A DNA stretch of 64,000 bases from Cryobacterium soli (GCF_003611035.1 NZ_CP030033.1:1054001-1118000), one strand, 5' to 3'; shown: positions 36,828 to 46,540, numbered from the stretch's first letter. The notes: generated by a model not told the origin, from the sequence alone. Numbers and translations are program-made.

Positions 36828-37807
36828 AGTGCGGACTCCAGTTCGAGTAGCTCGCGGATGCTGCCGACCCCGGCGTCGCGGCACCGGTGCCCCAACCCCC
36901 GGGCGATCTCCACGGCAGCGAACGGCCGACCGAAGCTCGCTGTGCCCACCTGCACCGCACTGGCTCCGACCGAGAAGTAGTCCAACGCATCGTCGACAGT
37001 GCCGACTCCGCCGCAGGCGATCACGGGGATCTGCACGGCGCGGGAGGCGAGCCAGACCAGCCGCAGCACGATCGGTTTGATCGACGGCCCGGACAGGCCG
37101 CCGATGACGTTGCCGAGAATCGGCCGGCGGGTGGCGGCATCCAGCGGCATCGCGGGGATCGAATTGGCCACGCAGACGGCGTCGGCGCCGGCTTCCTCGG
37201 CGGCCCGTGCGCAGTCCGCGATGGAGGTGACCAGCACCGGCAGCTTCACGATGATGGGTTTGTCGGTGACCCGCCGCACGGCGCCGACCACGGCGCGGAT
37301 GGCCGCCGGGTCGGAGCCGATGTCGGTGCCGTCCCGGTCGAGGTTGGGGCAGGACACATTGAGTTCGAACGCGCTGCCGTGCTCGCAGAGCGCCTCGACG
37401 ACGGGGGCGTACTCGCCCGGCCGGTGCCCGCCGACGCTGATGATCGTGGGCACACCCAGGGCGGCGTAGCGCGGGTGCAGCTCGGCGAGATAGCCGGCCG
37501 GGCCCCGGCTCGGGATGCCCACGCTGTTCACCATGCCCGCGGGGATCTCGGTGAGCCGGTGCACCGGGTTGCCGCCGCGGGCGGAGCCGAAGACTGTCTT
37601 GGTGACGGTGGCGCCGAGTTCAGCTACCGGGATGAGCGCACCGAGCTCGGGGCCGAAGCAGCCGGATGCGGGCATCACCGGGGTGCGCAGGGTGAGGGTG
37701 CCGATGCGCATTGAGAGGTCAACCGCCAGGTCGAGCGGTTCGGGGCCGGCGGCGAAGAACGCGGCGCGGGCATCCGGAAATACGGGTCCCTCGCGAAGGG
37801 CGACCAT
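36824..37807 (-). CDS. pyrD: dihydroorotate dehydrogenase, class 1B
   Basis: FMN enzyme oxidising dihydroorotate to orotate in pyrimidine synthesis. The 327-aa barrel has the catalytic Cys in NVSCPN (class 1, not the Ser of class 2), FMN-phosphate loops ACGGVG and QVGTA, and MVNSVGIPS. It is paired with pyrK by a 4-base overlap, confirming the two-subunit NAD-linked form. Not clustered with other pyr genes in the window. Confidence 0.92.
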   Translation of the reverse strand: MVALREGPVFPDARAAFFAAGPEPLDLAVDLSMRIGTLTLRTPVMPASGCFGPELGALIPVAELGATVTKTVFGSARGGNPVHRLTEIPAGMVNSVGIPSRGPAGYLAELHPRYAALGVPTIISVGGHRPGEYAPVVEALCEHGSAFELNVSCPNLDRDGTDIGSDPAAIRAVVGAVRRVTDKPIIVKLPVLVTSIADCARAAEEAGADAVCVANSIPAMPLDAATRRPILGNVIGGLSGPSIKPIVLRLVWLASRAVQIPVIACGGVGTVDDALDYFSVGASAVQVGTASFGRPFAAVEIARGLGHRCRDAGVGSIRELLELESAL

Positions 37808-38141
37808 GAAAGACCTGTCTGTCTACGCGGTTGTCACGGCTTCCGTCTCTGCGGAAGCACTCTCTCCAGCGCACTGCGTTTCAGTCTGCCGCCCGGCGCG
37901 CGGGCCGGGCAGAGCCGAAGGTCCCGGCGCACACGCGGGCTTCGGCGCGGTACGCGACAGTCCCGTTGGTCGAGCTTGTCGAGCGAGAGTCGCTCTCCAG
38001 CGCGACCCACGATGGGCGCGACACACACGCACGTCACGAGGTCTCGACCAGCGGACGCGGCACCGGGTGGGCACGCGAAAGCGGCCGTGTGGTCACCTCA
38101 GCGAACTGAGCTGACCACACGACCGCTTCCGTGGAACAGAA
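37808..38141. other. 334-bp gap with palindromic repeat and terminator
   Basis: No gene is visible. It contains ggtcgagcttgtcgagcgag (37968-37987) and a matching half ggtctcgacca (38040-38050), the widely scattered 'ggtcgagcttgtcgagacc' type of actinobacterial palindrome, plus the strong hairpin at 38079-38128. Confidence 0.6.
38079..38128 (-). terminator. hairpin terminator of the FMN reductase/LLM operon
   Basis: 50-nt stem-loop: outer aagcggccgtgtggtca / tgaccacacgaccgctt (one mismatch), inner ctcag / ctgag with a cgaa loop, 14 bp after the FMN reductase stop. Confidence 0.8.
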
Positions 38142-38786
38142 CTAGCGCGGCGGGAACATGCCGGCGGGGTTGAAGCCGGCGGGGAGCTCGAACGGGTCGC
38201 GCACCCGGGTGGACCGGTCGGAGCGGGCGACCAGGGCCGCCAGCTCCCCCGCGGCGCGCTCGATGCGTGCCGGCAGGGTGGCCACGCGGCTGTCGATCCG
38301 GCCGCCGCTGTCGCCGGTACCCCAGTCCTCCGACGCGGCGAACACCGACGTGGGCACCACCACGGCGTGCAGGTAGGTGAACATCGGTCGCAGCGCGTAG
38401 TCCAGCGCGAGCGAGTGCCGGGCCGTGCCCGCGGTCGCGCCGATCAGCACCGGCTGGTCGGTGAGGCTGCGGTTGTCGATCACGTCGAAGAACGTCTTGA
38501 ACAGGCCGCTGTAGCTGGTGGTGAAGATCGGGGTGACGGCGATCAGGCCGTCGGCCGAGGTGACGGCTTCGATCATCTCTTCCAGCCGTGGGTTGGCGAA
38601 CCCGGTGAGCATGTTGTTCATGATGTCCTGCGCATAGTCGCGCAGTTCGTAGGTCACGACCGTCGTGGCGACCCCCTCGTCGGCCAAGCGCGCCACGGTG
38701 GCTGTGGCGAGCTTGTCGGCGAGCAGCCGGGTGGAGGAGGGCTGGCTGAGCCCGGCGGAGACGACCGCCAGAGTGCGCTCGGTCAT
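38142..38786 (-). CDS. NAD(P)H-dependent FMN reductase, CE1759-like
   Basis: Flavodoxin-fold reductase supplying FMNH2. The 214-aa protein has the FMN-phosphate-binding pattern SAGLSQPSSTRLLADKL near residues 10-27 and PIFTTSYSGLFKTFFDV near 87-103. It starts 2 bp after the luciferase-like gene. The pair matches the CE1759 (reductase) and CE1758 (monooxygenase) families, which always occur together. Confidence 0.88.
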   Translation of the reverse strand: MTERTLAVVSAGLSQPSSTRLLADKLATATVARLADEGVATTVVTYELRDYAQDIMNNMLTGFANPRLEEMIEAVTSADGLIAVTPIFTTSYSGLFKTFFDVIDNRSLTDQPVLIGATAGTARHSLALDYALRPMFTYLHAVVVPTSVFAASEDWGTGDSGGRIDSRVATLPARIERAAGELAALVARSDRSTRVRDPFELPAGFNPAGMFPPR

Positions 38787-38788
38787 CT

Positions 38789-39991
38789 CTACGCTCCGGT
38801 CTTGCCTGCGCCGGCCAGGCCGAACGCGGCTCCCGACGCCCTGCGGTGCGGCGCGATCGCTGCGGCCGTGTCCAGGTCGTCACGGTGAGCGGATGCGACC
38901 ACGGTCGGAGCCTGCGCGGCCTCGGCCGCGATCACCAGGGACTCGTGGGTGGGCCCGTCCGGCACGTCGGCCGGGCGGTTCTTCGCGAATTCCTTGCGGA
39001 GCACGGGCACGACCTCCTCGCCGAGGATATCGAGCTGCTCGAGCACTGTCTTCAGCGGCAGACCGGCGTGGTCCATCAGCCAGAGCTGGCGCTGGTAGTC
39101 GCCCACGTAGTCACGGAAACCGAGCGTGCGGTCGATGACCTCCTGCGGGCTGCCGACGGTGAGCGGCGTCTGCGAGGTGAAGTCCTCCATGCTCGGTCCG
39201 TTGCCGTAGACCGGCGCGTTGTCGAAGTACGGCCGGAACTCACTCTTGGCGTCCTGCGAGTTCTTGCGCATGAACACCTGGCCGCCGAGGCCGACGATCG
39301 CCTGCGCGGCGCTGCCGTGGCCATAGTGCTCGAAGCGGTTGCGGTAGTACTTGACCATCTTGGCGGTGTGCGACGCGGGCCAGAAGATGTGGTTGGAGAA
39401 GAAGCCGTCGCCGTAGTACGCGGCCTGCTCCGCGATCTCGGGGCTGCGGATGCTGCCGTGCCAGACGAACGGAGGTACGCCGTCGAGCGGGCGCGGAGTG
39501 GACTGGAAGCCCTGCAGCGGGGTGCGGAACTGGCCTTCCCAGTCGACGAAGTCCTCGCGCCACAGCCGGCGCAGCAGCGCGTAGTTCTCCAGGGCGAGCG
39601 GGATGCCCTGGCGGATGTCCTGGCCGAACCAGGGGTAGACCGGGCCGGTGTTGCCACGGCCCAGCGTGAGGTCCACCCGGCCGTCGGCGATGTGCTGCAG
39701 CATCGCGAAGTCCTCGGCGATCTTCACCGGGTCGCTCGTGGTGATCAGCGTGGTGGCGGTGGAGAGGATGATCCGCTCCGTCTTGGCCGCGATGTAGCCG
39801 AGCATGGTGGTCGGCGACGACGGCACGAAGGGCGGGTTGTGGTGCTCGCCCGCGGCGAAGACGTCGAGGCCGACCTCTTCCGCCTTCTGAGCGATGGTGA
39901 GCATGGCCTTGATGCGCTCGTGCTCGGTGGGGGTCTGCCCCGTGGTGGGATCGGTGGTGAGATCGCCGACAGTGAAGATTCCGAACTGCAT
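38789..39991 (-). CDS. luciferase-like FMN-dependent monooxygenase, CE1758-like
   Basis: Bacterial-luciferase-family oxygenase using FMNH2 from the adjacent reductase. The 400-aa protein opens MQFGIFTVGDLTTDPTTG, has GLDVFAAGEHHNPPFVPSSP and the DLTLGRGNTGPVYPWFG segment typical of LLM enzymes. Operon with the reductase, ending at the strong hairpin terminator. Substrate unknown. Confidence 0.88.
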   Translation of the reverse strand: MQFGIFTVGDLTTDPTTGQTPTEHERIKAMLTIAQKAEEVGLDVFAAGEHHNPPFVPSSPTTMLGYIAAKTERIILSTATTLITTSDPVKIAEDFAMLQHIADGRVDLTLGRGNTGPVYPWFGQDIRQGIPLALENYALLRRLWREDFVDWEGQFRTPLQGFQSTPRPLDGVPPFVWHGSIRSPEIAEQAAYYGDGFFSNHIFWPASHTAKMVKYYRNRFEHYGHGSAAQAIVGLGGQVFMRKNSQDAKSEFRPYFDNAPVYGNGPSMEDFTSQTPLTVGSPQEVIDRTLGFRDYVGDYQRQLWLMDHAGLPLKTVLEQLDILGEEVVPVLRKEFAKNRPADVPDGPTHESLVIAAEAAQAPTVVASAHRDDLDTAAAIAPHRRASGAAFGLAGAGKTGA

Positions 39992-40052
39992 TTTCAGCCT
40001 CCAAGACTCAATGCGTTTGCATGTACCGGTGTCAACGGCAGAAAAGCCGATC

Positions 40053-41261
40053 CTATTCCCGACCCATTATGGGTGTGGCAACCCGGGTTTCGCTGGATGG
40101 TTCCGGAACGGTCAGCCCGGCCAGAGTGTGCTGGATCGCGACGGCGGCCGCTCCCCGGGCCCAGGAGGAGACGCCGGTGTCGTCGATGCTGATCTGCAGG
40201 GGGGTCGCTTCCGGGTCCCGGCCGCTGCGGGCCGCACCGATGACCTCGTCGGAGACGACCGCCCAGAGCCCGATTCCCTCACCGGCCAGCACCACGGTGT
40301 CGAGCATGGCGAGGTTGGCGATGAGCGCGACCAGACGCCCCAGTGCCCGCCCAGACGCCCGCAGCACCTCGAGGGCGGCAGGGTCGCCGGCCGTGCCGAG
40401 CGCGAGCACCTCGTCGTAGGTGACCTCCCGGCCGAGCAGCCGGCCGACCGCCGACCGGATCGAGGGCTCGGTGAGCATGGCGTCGGAGCATCCGCGGTGC
40501 CCGGAGTCGCAGAGCGGTCCGTTCTCGTCGAGCGGAACGTGGCCGCCGAGGCCCAGCCCGCTGTCGCTCGTGGTGATGACCTGATCGTTCACGACAAGGC
40601 CGTAGCCCACTCCGGCGCCGATGGTGAGCACGGCGAACGTCGATGTGCCGCGGCCGGCACCGAACCACTGCTCGGCTGCGGCCAGCCCCGCCACATCGTT
40701 CTCCACGAAGACCGGCACACCGAGAGCCTTTTCCAGCGCCGTCGCCAGGTGCACGTCGCGCCAGCCGAGGAACGGCGCGCGGGTGACGACCCGGGAACGG
40801 GCGACCTTGCCGCCGACCGAAACGCCGACGGCGGCCAGGGATCCGGATTCCGCCCCGTCATCGGCAAGTTCGCGAATGAGGTCTGCGAGGTGTGCCACGA
40901 CGGTGTCCTCATCGCGGCCGCTCAGCGAGCGCTGGCCGGCGGCGAGCTCCTTGGCACGCAAGTCGGTCAGGACGCCGAAGGCGTCGTCGGCGGTGAGCTT
41001 CACGCCGACGAACCGTCGGCCGTCCACCCGCACATCGAGCGGTCGGGTCGGACGGCCGACCCCTCCGCTCTGATCATCGCTGAGTTCGATGAACAAGCCG
41101 CGGTCGAAGAATGGCTTGCTCAACCGGGTGAGGCTCGCCGGGGACAGGCCGAGACGACGGCCCAGCTCGCCGCGGGAGATCGGGCCATGCATGAGCACGG
41201 CACGCGCCAGGCTGACCGCTGACTCACCGAGCGGTGGCAGGGCCTCGTAGCTCCCGTGCAT
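40053..41261 (-). CDS. ROK-family transcriptional regulator
   Basis: Sugar-responsive repressor. The 402-aa protein has an N-terminal winged HTH (residues ~28-58, ISRGELGRRLGLSPASLTRL), then a ROK sugar-kinase-like domain with VGVSVGGK, GAGVGYG and zinc-site GLGLGGHVPL. The usual CxCGxxGCxE is altered to CDSGHRGCSD. The start at 41261 has AGGAAGG about 8 nt upstream; an earlier ATG at 41303 is possible. Divergent from an alpha-glucosidase, its likely target. Confidence 0.87.
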   Translation of the reverse strand: MHGSYEALPPLGESAVSLARAVLMHGPISRGELGRRLGLSPASLTRLSKPFFDRGLFIELSDDQSGGVGRPTRPLDVRVDGRRFVGVKLTADDAFGVLTDLRAKELAAGQRSLSGRDEDTVVAHLADLIRELADDGAESGSLAAVGVSVGGKVARSRVVTRAPFLGWRDVHLATALEKALGVPVFVENDVAGLAAAEQWFGAGRGTSTFAVLTIGAGVGYGLVVNDQVITTSDSGLGLGGHVPLDENGPLCDSGHRGCSDAMLTEPSIRSAVGRLLGREVTYDEVLALGTAGDPAALEVLRASGRALGRLVALIANLAMLDTVVLAGEGIGLWAVVSDEVIGAARSGRDPEATPLQISIDDTGVSSWARGAAAVAIQHTLAGLTVPEPSSETRVATPIMGRE

Positions 41262-41472
41262 GGCGTGCGCCTTCCTGTCCCCCATAAACGGGTTGGCACT
41301 CATCTTGACATAGACGCCGACGCCCTCGTGTCCCCGGCGTTGCGTGCCAGGCACTGCCTGCCTGAGCGGGGCCTGGCGCCCGCGCCGCGCGAGGCCCGCC
41401 GCGGCGGCCGGAGGCGGGGGACGTCCCCCGGAGTGGTGCCACTCACGCGGCGGACGCTACATTGGACGGACG

Positions 41473-41496
41473 ATTTATTTCTATCGGTAAACCAAT
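41473..41496. promoter_or_regulatory. AT-rich imperfect dyad, candidate ROK operator
   Basis: atttattt and aaaccaat flank ctatcggt; the second arm read in reverse complement matches the first at 6 of 8 positions. It sits 59 bp before the glucosidase start in the ROK/glucosidase intergenic region (41262-41554), which otherwise shows no gene. Speculative. Confidence 0.35.
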
Positions 41497-41554
41497 TCGT
41501 TCAGCACCGGATTCCCAGCGCCTGTGCGCTGGTTCTCCGGCCAGGGAGGACCCC

Positions 41555-43270
41555 GTGACCGCAGTCGAGCCCCGAACCCCCGCGGCACCCGCCGCCACCA
41601 CCGGGCACGCGCCCGCCGCAGCCCCCTGGTGGACCACGGCCGTGGTGTACCAGGTCTATCCGCGCAGCTTCGCCGATTCCGACGGCGACGGCATCGGTGA
41701 CCTCGGCGGGGTGCGCGCCAAACTCGACCACCTCGCCGAACTGGGCGTCGACGCCATCTGGCTGTCGCCGGTCTACCCGTCCCCGCAGCACGACAATGGC
41801 TACGACATCCGCGATTACCAGGACATCGACCCGGTGTTCGGCAGCCTCGAGGAGTTCGACGCCCTGCTCGCGGAGGCCCACGAGCGCGGCATCAAGATCG
41901 TGATGGACCTGGTGGTGAACCACACGAGCGACGAGCATCCGTGGTTCGTCGAGTCACGGTCGTCAACCGACAACCCCAAGCGCGACTGGTACTGGTGGCG
42001 TCAGCCCGGCGCGGCCGGCGCCGAACCGAACGGCTGGGGCAGCGCGTTCAGCGGCCCGGCCTGGACCCTGGACGAGACGACAGGCGAGTACTACCTGCAC
42101 CTGTTCGCCAAGCAGCAGCCCGACCTCAACTGGGAGAACCCCGAGGTGCGCCAGGCCGTCTACTCGATGATGAACTGGTGGCTGGACCGCGGCGTCGACG
42201 GGTTCCGGATGGACGTGATCAACTTCATCGCCAAGCAGCTCGACCTGGTCAGCGGGCCGGCCGCTGCCTCCGACGGCGGCTCCCCGATGGGGGCGCAGAT
42301 CCACGACTACCTGCAGGAGATGCATCGCGAGGTCTTCGCCGGTCGCCCCGGCGAGCACCTCACCGTGGGCGAGATGCCGGGGGTGAGCATCGACGACGCC
42401 GTGCTCTTCACGGATGCCGCGCGCGCGGAGGTCGACATGATCTTCCAGTTCGAGCACGTCTCGCTCGACCAGGGCGTGCACAAGTTCGATCCGCTGCCGC
42501 GCGACCTGGTCGCACTCAAGCGCAGCCTGGCGCGCTGGCAGGACGGCCTGGCCGAGACGGGCTGGAACAGCCTGTACCTGAACAACCACGACCAGCCGCG
42601 CCTGGTGTCCCGGTTCGGCAACGACACCTCGTGGCGCTACGAGTCGGCCACGCTCTGGGCCCTGGTGCTGCACCTGCACCGCGGCACGCCCTACATCTAC
42701 CAGGGCGAAGAGATCGGCATGACGAACGTTCGGTTCGAGGGCATCGAGGACTACCGCGACATCGAGTCGCTCAACCACTACCGCGAGGCCGTGGAGCAGT
42801 TCGACCAGTCCCCCGCGAGCGTGCTGGCCGGGGTGCATGCAATGGGCCGCGACAACGCGCGCACTCCCATGCAGTGGGATGCGTCCGCCCACGCCGGTTT
42901 CACCACCGGCAGCCCCTGGATCGCCGCGAACCCGAACCACACCGAGATCAACGTGGCGGCCGACCGTGCGGCCGAGCGGAGCGTCTTCCGGTTCTACCAG
43001 CGGCTGATCGCGCTGCGGCACGACGACCCGGTGGTGGCGCTGGGCGCCTTCGAGCTGCTCGAACCCGAGCACGAACAGCTGTACGCGTTCACCCGCACCC
43101 TCGACGGCCAGGTGCTCCTGGTGCTCGCGAACGCGTCGGACACCCCGCTGACCCTGCAGGGCGAGTGGCTGCCCGACGACATCTCCGGCGCGGAGCTGCT
43201 GCTGGGCAACTACCCCGGCGACGGCGCCGCGGCGCTCCGCCCCTGGGAGGCCAGGCTCTACCGGCTCTGA
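41555..43270 (+). CDS. alpha-glucosidase / oligo-1,6-glucosidase (GH13)
   Basis: Retaining glycoside hydrolase acting on maltose-, sucrose- or isomaltose-type oligosaccharides in the cytoplasm. The 571-aa protein shows all GH13 regions: DLVVNHTS (~117-124), GFRMDVIN with nucleophile Asp ~219, VGEM with acid/base Glu ~273 and NNHDQPR (~343-349). The start is the GTG at 41555 with GGGAGG six nt before it. No signal peptide. Probably repressed by the divergent ROK protein; no sugar ABC genes are adjacent. Confidence 0.93.
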   Translation: MTAVEPRTPAAPAATTGHAPAAAPWWTTAVVYQVYPRSFADSDGDGIGDLGGVRAKLDHLAELGVDAIWLSPVYPSPQHDNGYDIRDYQDIDPVFGSLEEFDALLAEAHERGIKIVMDLVVNHTSDEHPWFVESRSSTDNPKRDWYWWRQPGAAGAEPNGWGSAFSGPAWTLDETTGEYYLHLFAKQQPDLNWENPEVRQAVYSMMNWWLDRGVDGFRMDVINFIAKQLDLVSGPAAASDGGSPMGAQIHDYLQEMHREVFAGRPGEHLTVGEMPGVSIDDAVLFTDAARAEVDMIFQFEHVSLDQGVHKFDPLPRDLVALKRSLARWQDGLAETGWNSLYLNNHDQPRLVSRFGNDTSWRYESATLWALVLHLHRGTPYIYQGEEIGMTNVRFEGIEDYRDIESLNHYREAVEQFDQSPASVLAGVHAMGRDNARTPMQWDASAHAGFTTGSPWIAANPNHTEINVAADRAAERSVFRFYQRLIALRHDDPVVALGAFELLEPEHEQLYAFTRTLDGQVLLVLANASDTPLTLQGEWLPDDISGAELLLGNYPGDGAAALRPWEARLYRL

Positions 43271-43282
43271 CCCACGCCACTT

Positions 43283-43344
43283 CTGTTCCCCAAGCGGACT
43301 TCTGCGGCCGGTACGCCGGACGCAGAAGTCCGTTCGGGGAACAG
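43283..43344. repeat. 62-nt palindromic element, family C (probable bidirectional terminator)
   Basis: Outer arms ctgttcccc / ggggaacag (9 bp), symmetric 3-nt interruptions, inner arms cggacttctgcg / cgcagaagtccg (12 bp), 14-nt loop. It lies between convergent glucosidase and permease genes. Confidence 0.85.
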
Positions 43345-43354
43345 TTGTGCGGAC

Positions 43355-44893
43355 CTACTCGCCGCGGACGGCGCGTTCTTCGCGTTCGATCTCCTCGCGC
43401 CGGGTGGCGTCGACGAGCAGCTTGGCGTTGATGCCCACGAGCGAGTGGCGACGTCCGTAGGCGAAGTACACGATGAAACCGAGCACCAGCCAGACCAGGA
43501 ACCGCACCCAGGTGAGCGTGGTGAGGTTGAGCATCAGCCAGAGGCAGAGCGCGGCCGAGAGGATCGGCAGGTACGGCGACAGCGGCACCTTGAACGAGCG
43601 CTTGAGGTCGGGGCGCTTCTTGCGCAGCACCACCACCGCGATGCTCACGAGCACGAACGCCGAAAGGGTTCCGATGTTGATCATCTCTTCGAGCACACCC
43701 ACATCGGTGAGGCCCGCGATGAGCGCGACCGCGGCGCCGGTGATGATCTGGATGCGCACCGGCGTGCGGCGCTTCTCCGAGGTGACGCTGAGCCAGCGCG
43801 GTAACAGGCCGTCCCGGCTCATGGCGAAGAGCACCCGGGAGAGCCCGAGCAGCAGCACCATGATCACGGTGGTGAGGCCGGCCAGGATGCCGATGGAGAT
43901 CACCTGGGCGGCCCAGCCGGCGCCGACGGCGATGAACGCCGTGGCCAGCGAGGCATCCTTCGCGTCCGCGAGCACGGTGTACGGCACCATGCCGGTGAGC
44001 ACCAGGCTGACACCCACGTAGAGCACCGTGACGATGGCCAGGCCCGCGAAGATGCCGCGCGGCAGGGTCTTCTGCGGGTTCTTGACCTCTTCGGCGCTCG
44101 TGGCCACCACATCGAAGCCGATGAACGCGAAGAACACCAGCGAGGCACCGGCGAGCAGGCCGAAGATGCCGTACTGGGCGGGGGCGGCACCGGTCATGAA
44201 GGAGAACAGCGACTGGGTCCACACGTCGCTACCGACACCATCCGTGGTGGGCACGGACTCGGGGATGAACGGCGAGTAGTTGGCCGGGTTGATGAAGAAC
44301 GCGCCCACGACGATGACGAAGAGCACGATCGCCACCTTGACGATGGTGAACACGCTGGCGACCCGGGCGGAGAGCTGGGTGCCGAGCACCAGCAGGGTGG
44401 TGAAGATCGCGACGATCACGAACGCGCCCCAGCTCACGTTGAGGCCGAGCACGTTGATGGTGTCCGGGATGTTCCAGTTCCAGAGTTCGAAGACGTCGCT
44501 GAGGTAGATGCCCCAGTACTTGGCGATCACGGCGGCGGCGGTGAGCATCTCGAGGATCAGGTCCCAGCCGATGATCCAGGCGAGCAGCTCGCCGAGCGTG
44601 GCGTAGGTGAACGTGTACGCGGAGCCGGCGACGGGCACCGCGGAGGCGAACTCGGCGTAACACATGATCGCCAGGGCGCACGTGACGGCCGCGAGCACGA
44701 AGGCGAGGGTGACCGACGGTCCGGCGTAGCTGCCGGCGGCCTTGGCGCCTACTGAGAAGATGCCGGCGCCCACGGCGACGGCCACGCCCATGACCATCAG
44801 GTCCCACGTGCCGAGGGTGCGTTTGAGGCTGTGCCCCTTCTCGAGGGAATCAGCCATCGACGATTCGATGCTCTTGGTACGCCAAAGACTCAT
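43355..44893 (-). CDS. amino acid permease (APC superfamily, CAT-like)
   Basis: The 512-aa transporter has about 12 membrane helices and APC motifs GAGIFSVGAKAAGSYAGPS in helix 1 and CYAEFASAVPVAGSAYTFTY near helix 3; FFAFIGFDVVATSAEEVKNPQ is helix 6/7 region. Likely a cationic or neutral amino-acid transporter. The start MSLWRTKS at 44893 follows alignment; the frame extends 48 codons upstream with no similarity. Divergent from the PfpI gene by 263 bp. Confidence 0.92.
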   Translation of the reverse strand: MSLWRTKSIESSMADSLEKGHSLKRTLGTWDLMVMGVAVAVGAGIFSVGAKAAGSYAGPSVTLAFVLAAVTCALAIMCYAEFASAVPVAGSAYTFTYATLGELLAWIIGWDLILEMLTAAAVIAKYWGIYLSDVFELWNWNIPDTINVLGLNVSWGAFVIVAIFTTLLVLGTQLSARVASVFTIVKVAIVLFVIVVGAFFINPANYSPFIPESVPTTDGVGSDVWTQSLFSFMTGAAPAQYGIFGLLAGASLVFFAFIGFDVVATSAEEVKNPQKTLPRGIFAGLAIVTVLYVGVSLVLTGMVPYTVLADAKDASLATAFIAVGAGWAAQVISIGILAGLTTVIMVLLLGLSRVLFAMSRDGLLPRWLSVTSEKRRTPVRIQIITGAAVALIAGLTDVGVLEEMINIGTLSAFVLVSIAVVVLRKKRPDLKRSFKVPLSPYLPILSAALCLWLMLNLTTLTWVRFLVWLVLGFIVYFAYGRRHSLVGINAKLLVDATRREEIEREERAVRGE

Positions 44894-45156
44894 GGGTGTA
44901 TCCGATCGTGTAAAGCTCAAGTTTATGGCGGACGGGCGTCCAGCGGCAGACCGAAGGTCCCGGCGGCGCCCAACCACCCCCGCTCGACCGATGCTGGAGG
45001 AGGCTGTCCAGCGGGCGCCGGCTGAATGAATCCTCAATGTTCGGTGGGGAGGGGCGCACGCGCGCCGACCCGTGACTAGCGTGGAATGTGGCGACGCCGG
45101 CCGTGTCCGGCCCGCCCGAAGCCATCCGCTTCACTCGACCGACGACAAGGAGAACC

Positions 45157-45711
45157 ATGACGACCACCGAACTTTCCGGCAAGCGCATCGCCTTCCTGCT
45201 CACCGACGGATACGAGGACAGCGAGCTGTCGAGCCCCTGGCAGGCCGTGACCGAGGCCGGCGCCACCGCCGTGCTGGTCTCCCCCGCCACCGAGAGCATC
45301 ACCGGCAAGAAGGGCCACTCGCAGTATGTCGACCTGGCCGTCGCCGACGCCCGCGCGGACGACTTCGACGCGCTGGTGCTGCCCGGCGGTGTCGTGAACG
45401 CCGACCACCTGCGGATGGACCAGAACGCCATCGCCTTCACCCGCGACTTCTTCAGCGCGCACAAGCCTGTGTCGGCCATCTGCCACGCCGCCTGGATCCT
45501 CATCGAGGCGGGCGTGATCGAGGGCCGCACCCTCACCTCCTACCCCAGCCTGAAGACCGACCTGCAGAACGCCGGGGCCACCTGGGTCGACGAAGAGGTC
45601 GTGGTGGACAACGGCCTTGTGTCCAGCCGCACCCCCGACGACCTGCCGGCGTTCAACGCCAAGGTCATCGAAGAGGTCGCCGAGGGCGCCCACGCCGGAC
45701 AGACCAGCTGA
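45157..45711 (+). CDS. DJ-1/PfpI-family protein
   Basis: Type-1 glutamine-amidotransferase-like enzyme, a glyoxalase/deglycase or protease candidate. The 184-aa protein has the nucleophile C109 in SAICHAAW, GYEDSEL with the conserved acidic residue E20, and LVLPGGVVN. AAGGAG lies just before the ATG. It is convergent with a fructosamine kinase, so both may deal with glycated or carbonyl damage; that link is inference. Confidence 0.88.
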   Translation: MTTTELSGKRIAFLLTDGYEDSELSSPWQAVTEAGATAVLVSPATESITGKKGHSQYVDLAVADARADDFDALVLPGGVVNADHLRMDQNAIAFTRDFFSAHKPVSAICHAAWILIEAGVIEGRTLTSYPSLKTDLQNAGATWVDEEVVVDNGLVSSRTPDDLPAFNAKVIEEVAEGAHAGQTS

Positions 45712-45736
45712 CCTGTCGCGGTCACCGGGCCATCGG

Positions 45737-46540
45737 TCACCGGGCGTTGGGCAGTTCGAGCACGGCCTCGGCGGCCTGCTCGAGCGCCCGGCCGTAGGCG
45801 GCTCCGTGGCCGGCCGCGTGCACGGCGAGCGGATGCAGCTGGTGCAGCGGCGTCCGCGCCCGCCAGCCTGCCCGCAGGGGCGCCGCCGACTCGTAGCCGG
45901 CGGTGATCTCCTCGAGGTAGGGGCAGCCGAACAGGGCCAGCATCGCCAGGTCGGTTTCGCGGTGGCCGCCGTGCGCGGCCGGGTCGATGAGCACCACCCC
46001 GTCCGCCGACCAGAGCACATTACCGGTCCAGAGGTCGCCGTGCAGCCGGGCGGCCGGCGCCCCGTCATCGAAGTCGCCGGCCTCGATACGGGCGCACGCC
46101 GCATGAACGACCTCGGACTGGCGGGCCGTGACACCGCCCACGTCGAGGGCGATGTCGAGGTACGGCAGCACCCGGTACCGGGCATAGAAGGCGCCCCACG
46201 TGTCCTCGTACGCGGCGGGCAGGCTGCGGTTGCCGATGAACAGCGGGCCGCTCCAGTTGTCCGGCGGTGCGCCGAAGGCCGCGGCACCGGCCGAGTGGGT
46301 CACCGAGAGCTGGGCGCCGAACGCCCGGGCCGCGGCGGCGGCGGGCGGCACCTCGTCGATGGTCTCGAGCACGATGTGGCCGGGCTCCAGATCGATGACC
46401 TGCGCCGTGCGCACTCCCCCGGGCACGGCGAGCCAGACCAGCCCGGCCGCCTCGGCCTCGAAGAACCCGGACGGTGCGCCGTGCCGCCTCTTGTCGAACC
46501 CACGAGGGTCGCCGCCGGGTGAATTGACGAAGTCGCTCAT
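45737..46540 (-). CDS. fructosamine kinase-family protein
   Basis: Aminoglycoside-phosphotransferase-fold kinase that phosphorylates ketosamines so they can break down from glycated protein. The 267-aa protein has the catalytic loop LHGDLWTGNVLW and the metal-binding DPAAHGGHRETDLAML. The start MSDFVNSPG at 46540 has GGAGGG very close. 26 bp from the convergent PfpI gene. Confidence 0.88.
   Translation of the reverse strand: MSDFVNSPGGDPRGFDKRRHGAPSGFFEAEAAGLVWLAVPGGVRTAQVIDLEPGHIVLETIDEVPPAAAAARAFGAQLSVTHSAGAAAFGAPPDNWSGPLFIGNRSLPAAYEDTWGAFYARYRVLPYLDIALDVGGVTARQSEVVHAACARIEAGDFDDGAPAARLHGDLWTGNVLWSADGVVLIDPAAHGGHRETDLAMLALFGCPYLEEITAGYESAAPLRAGWRARTPLHQLHPLAVHAAGHGAAYGRALEQAAEAVLELPNAR

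Noticed and set aside
38079..38128. attachment site or integrase footprint between pyrD and the FMN reductase
   Set aside because: It is a symmetric hairpin with no duplicated partner and no integrase or tRNA gene in the window.
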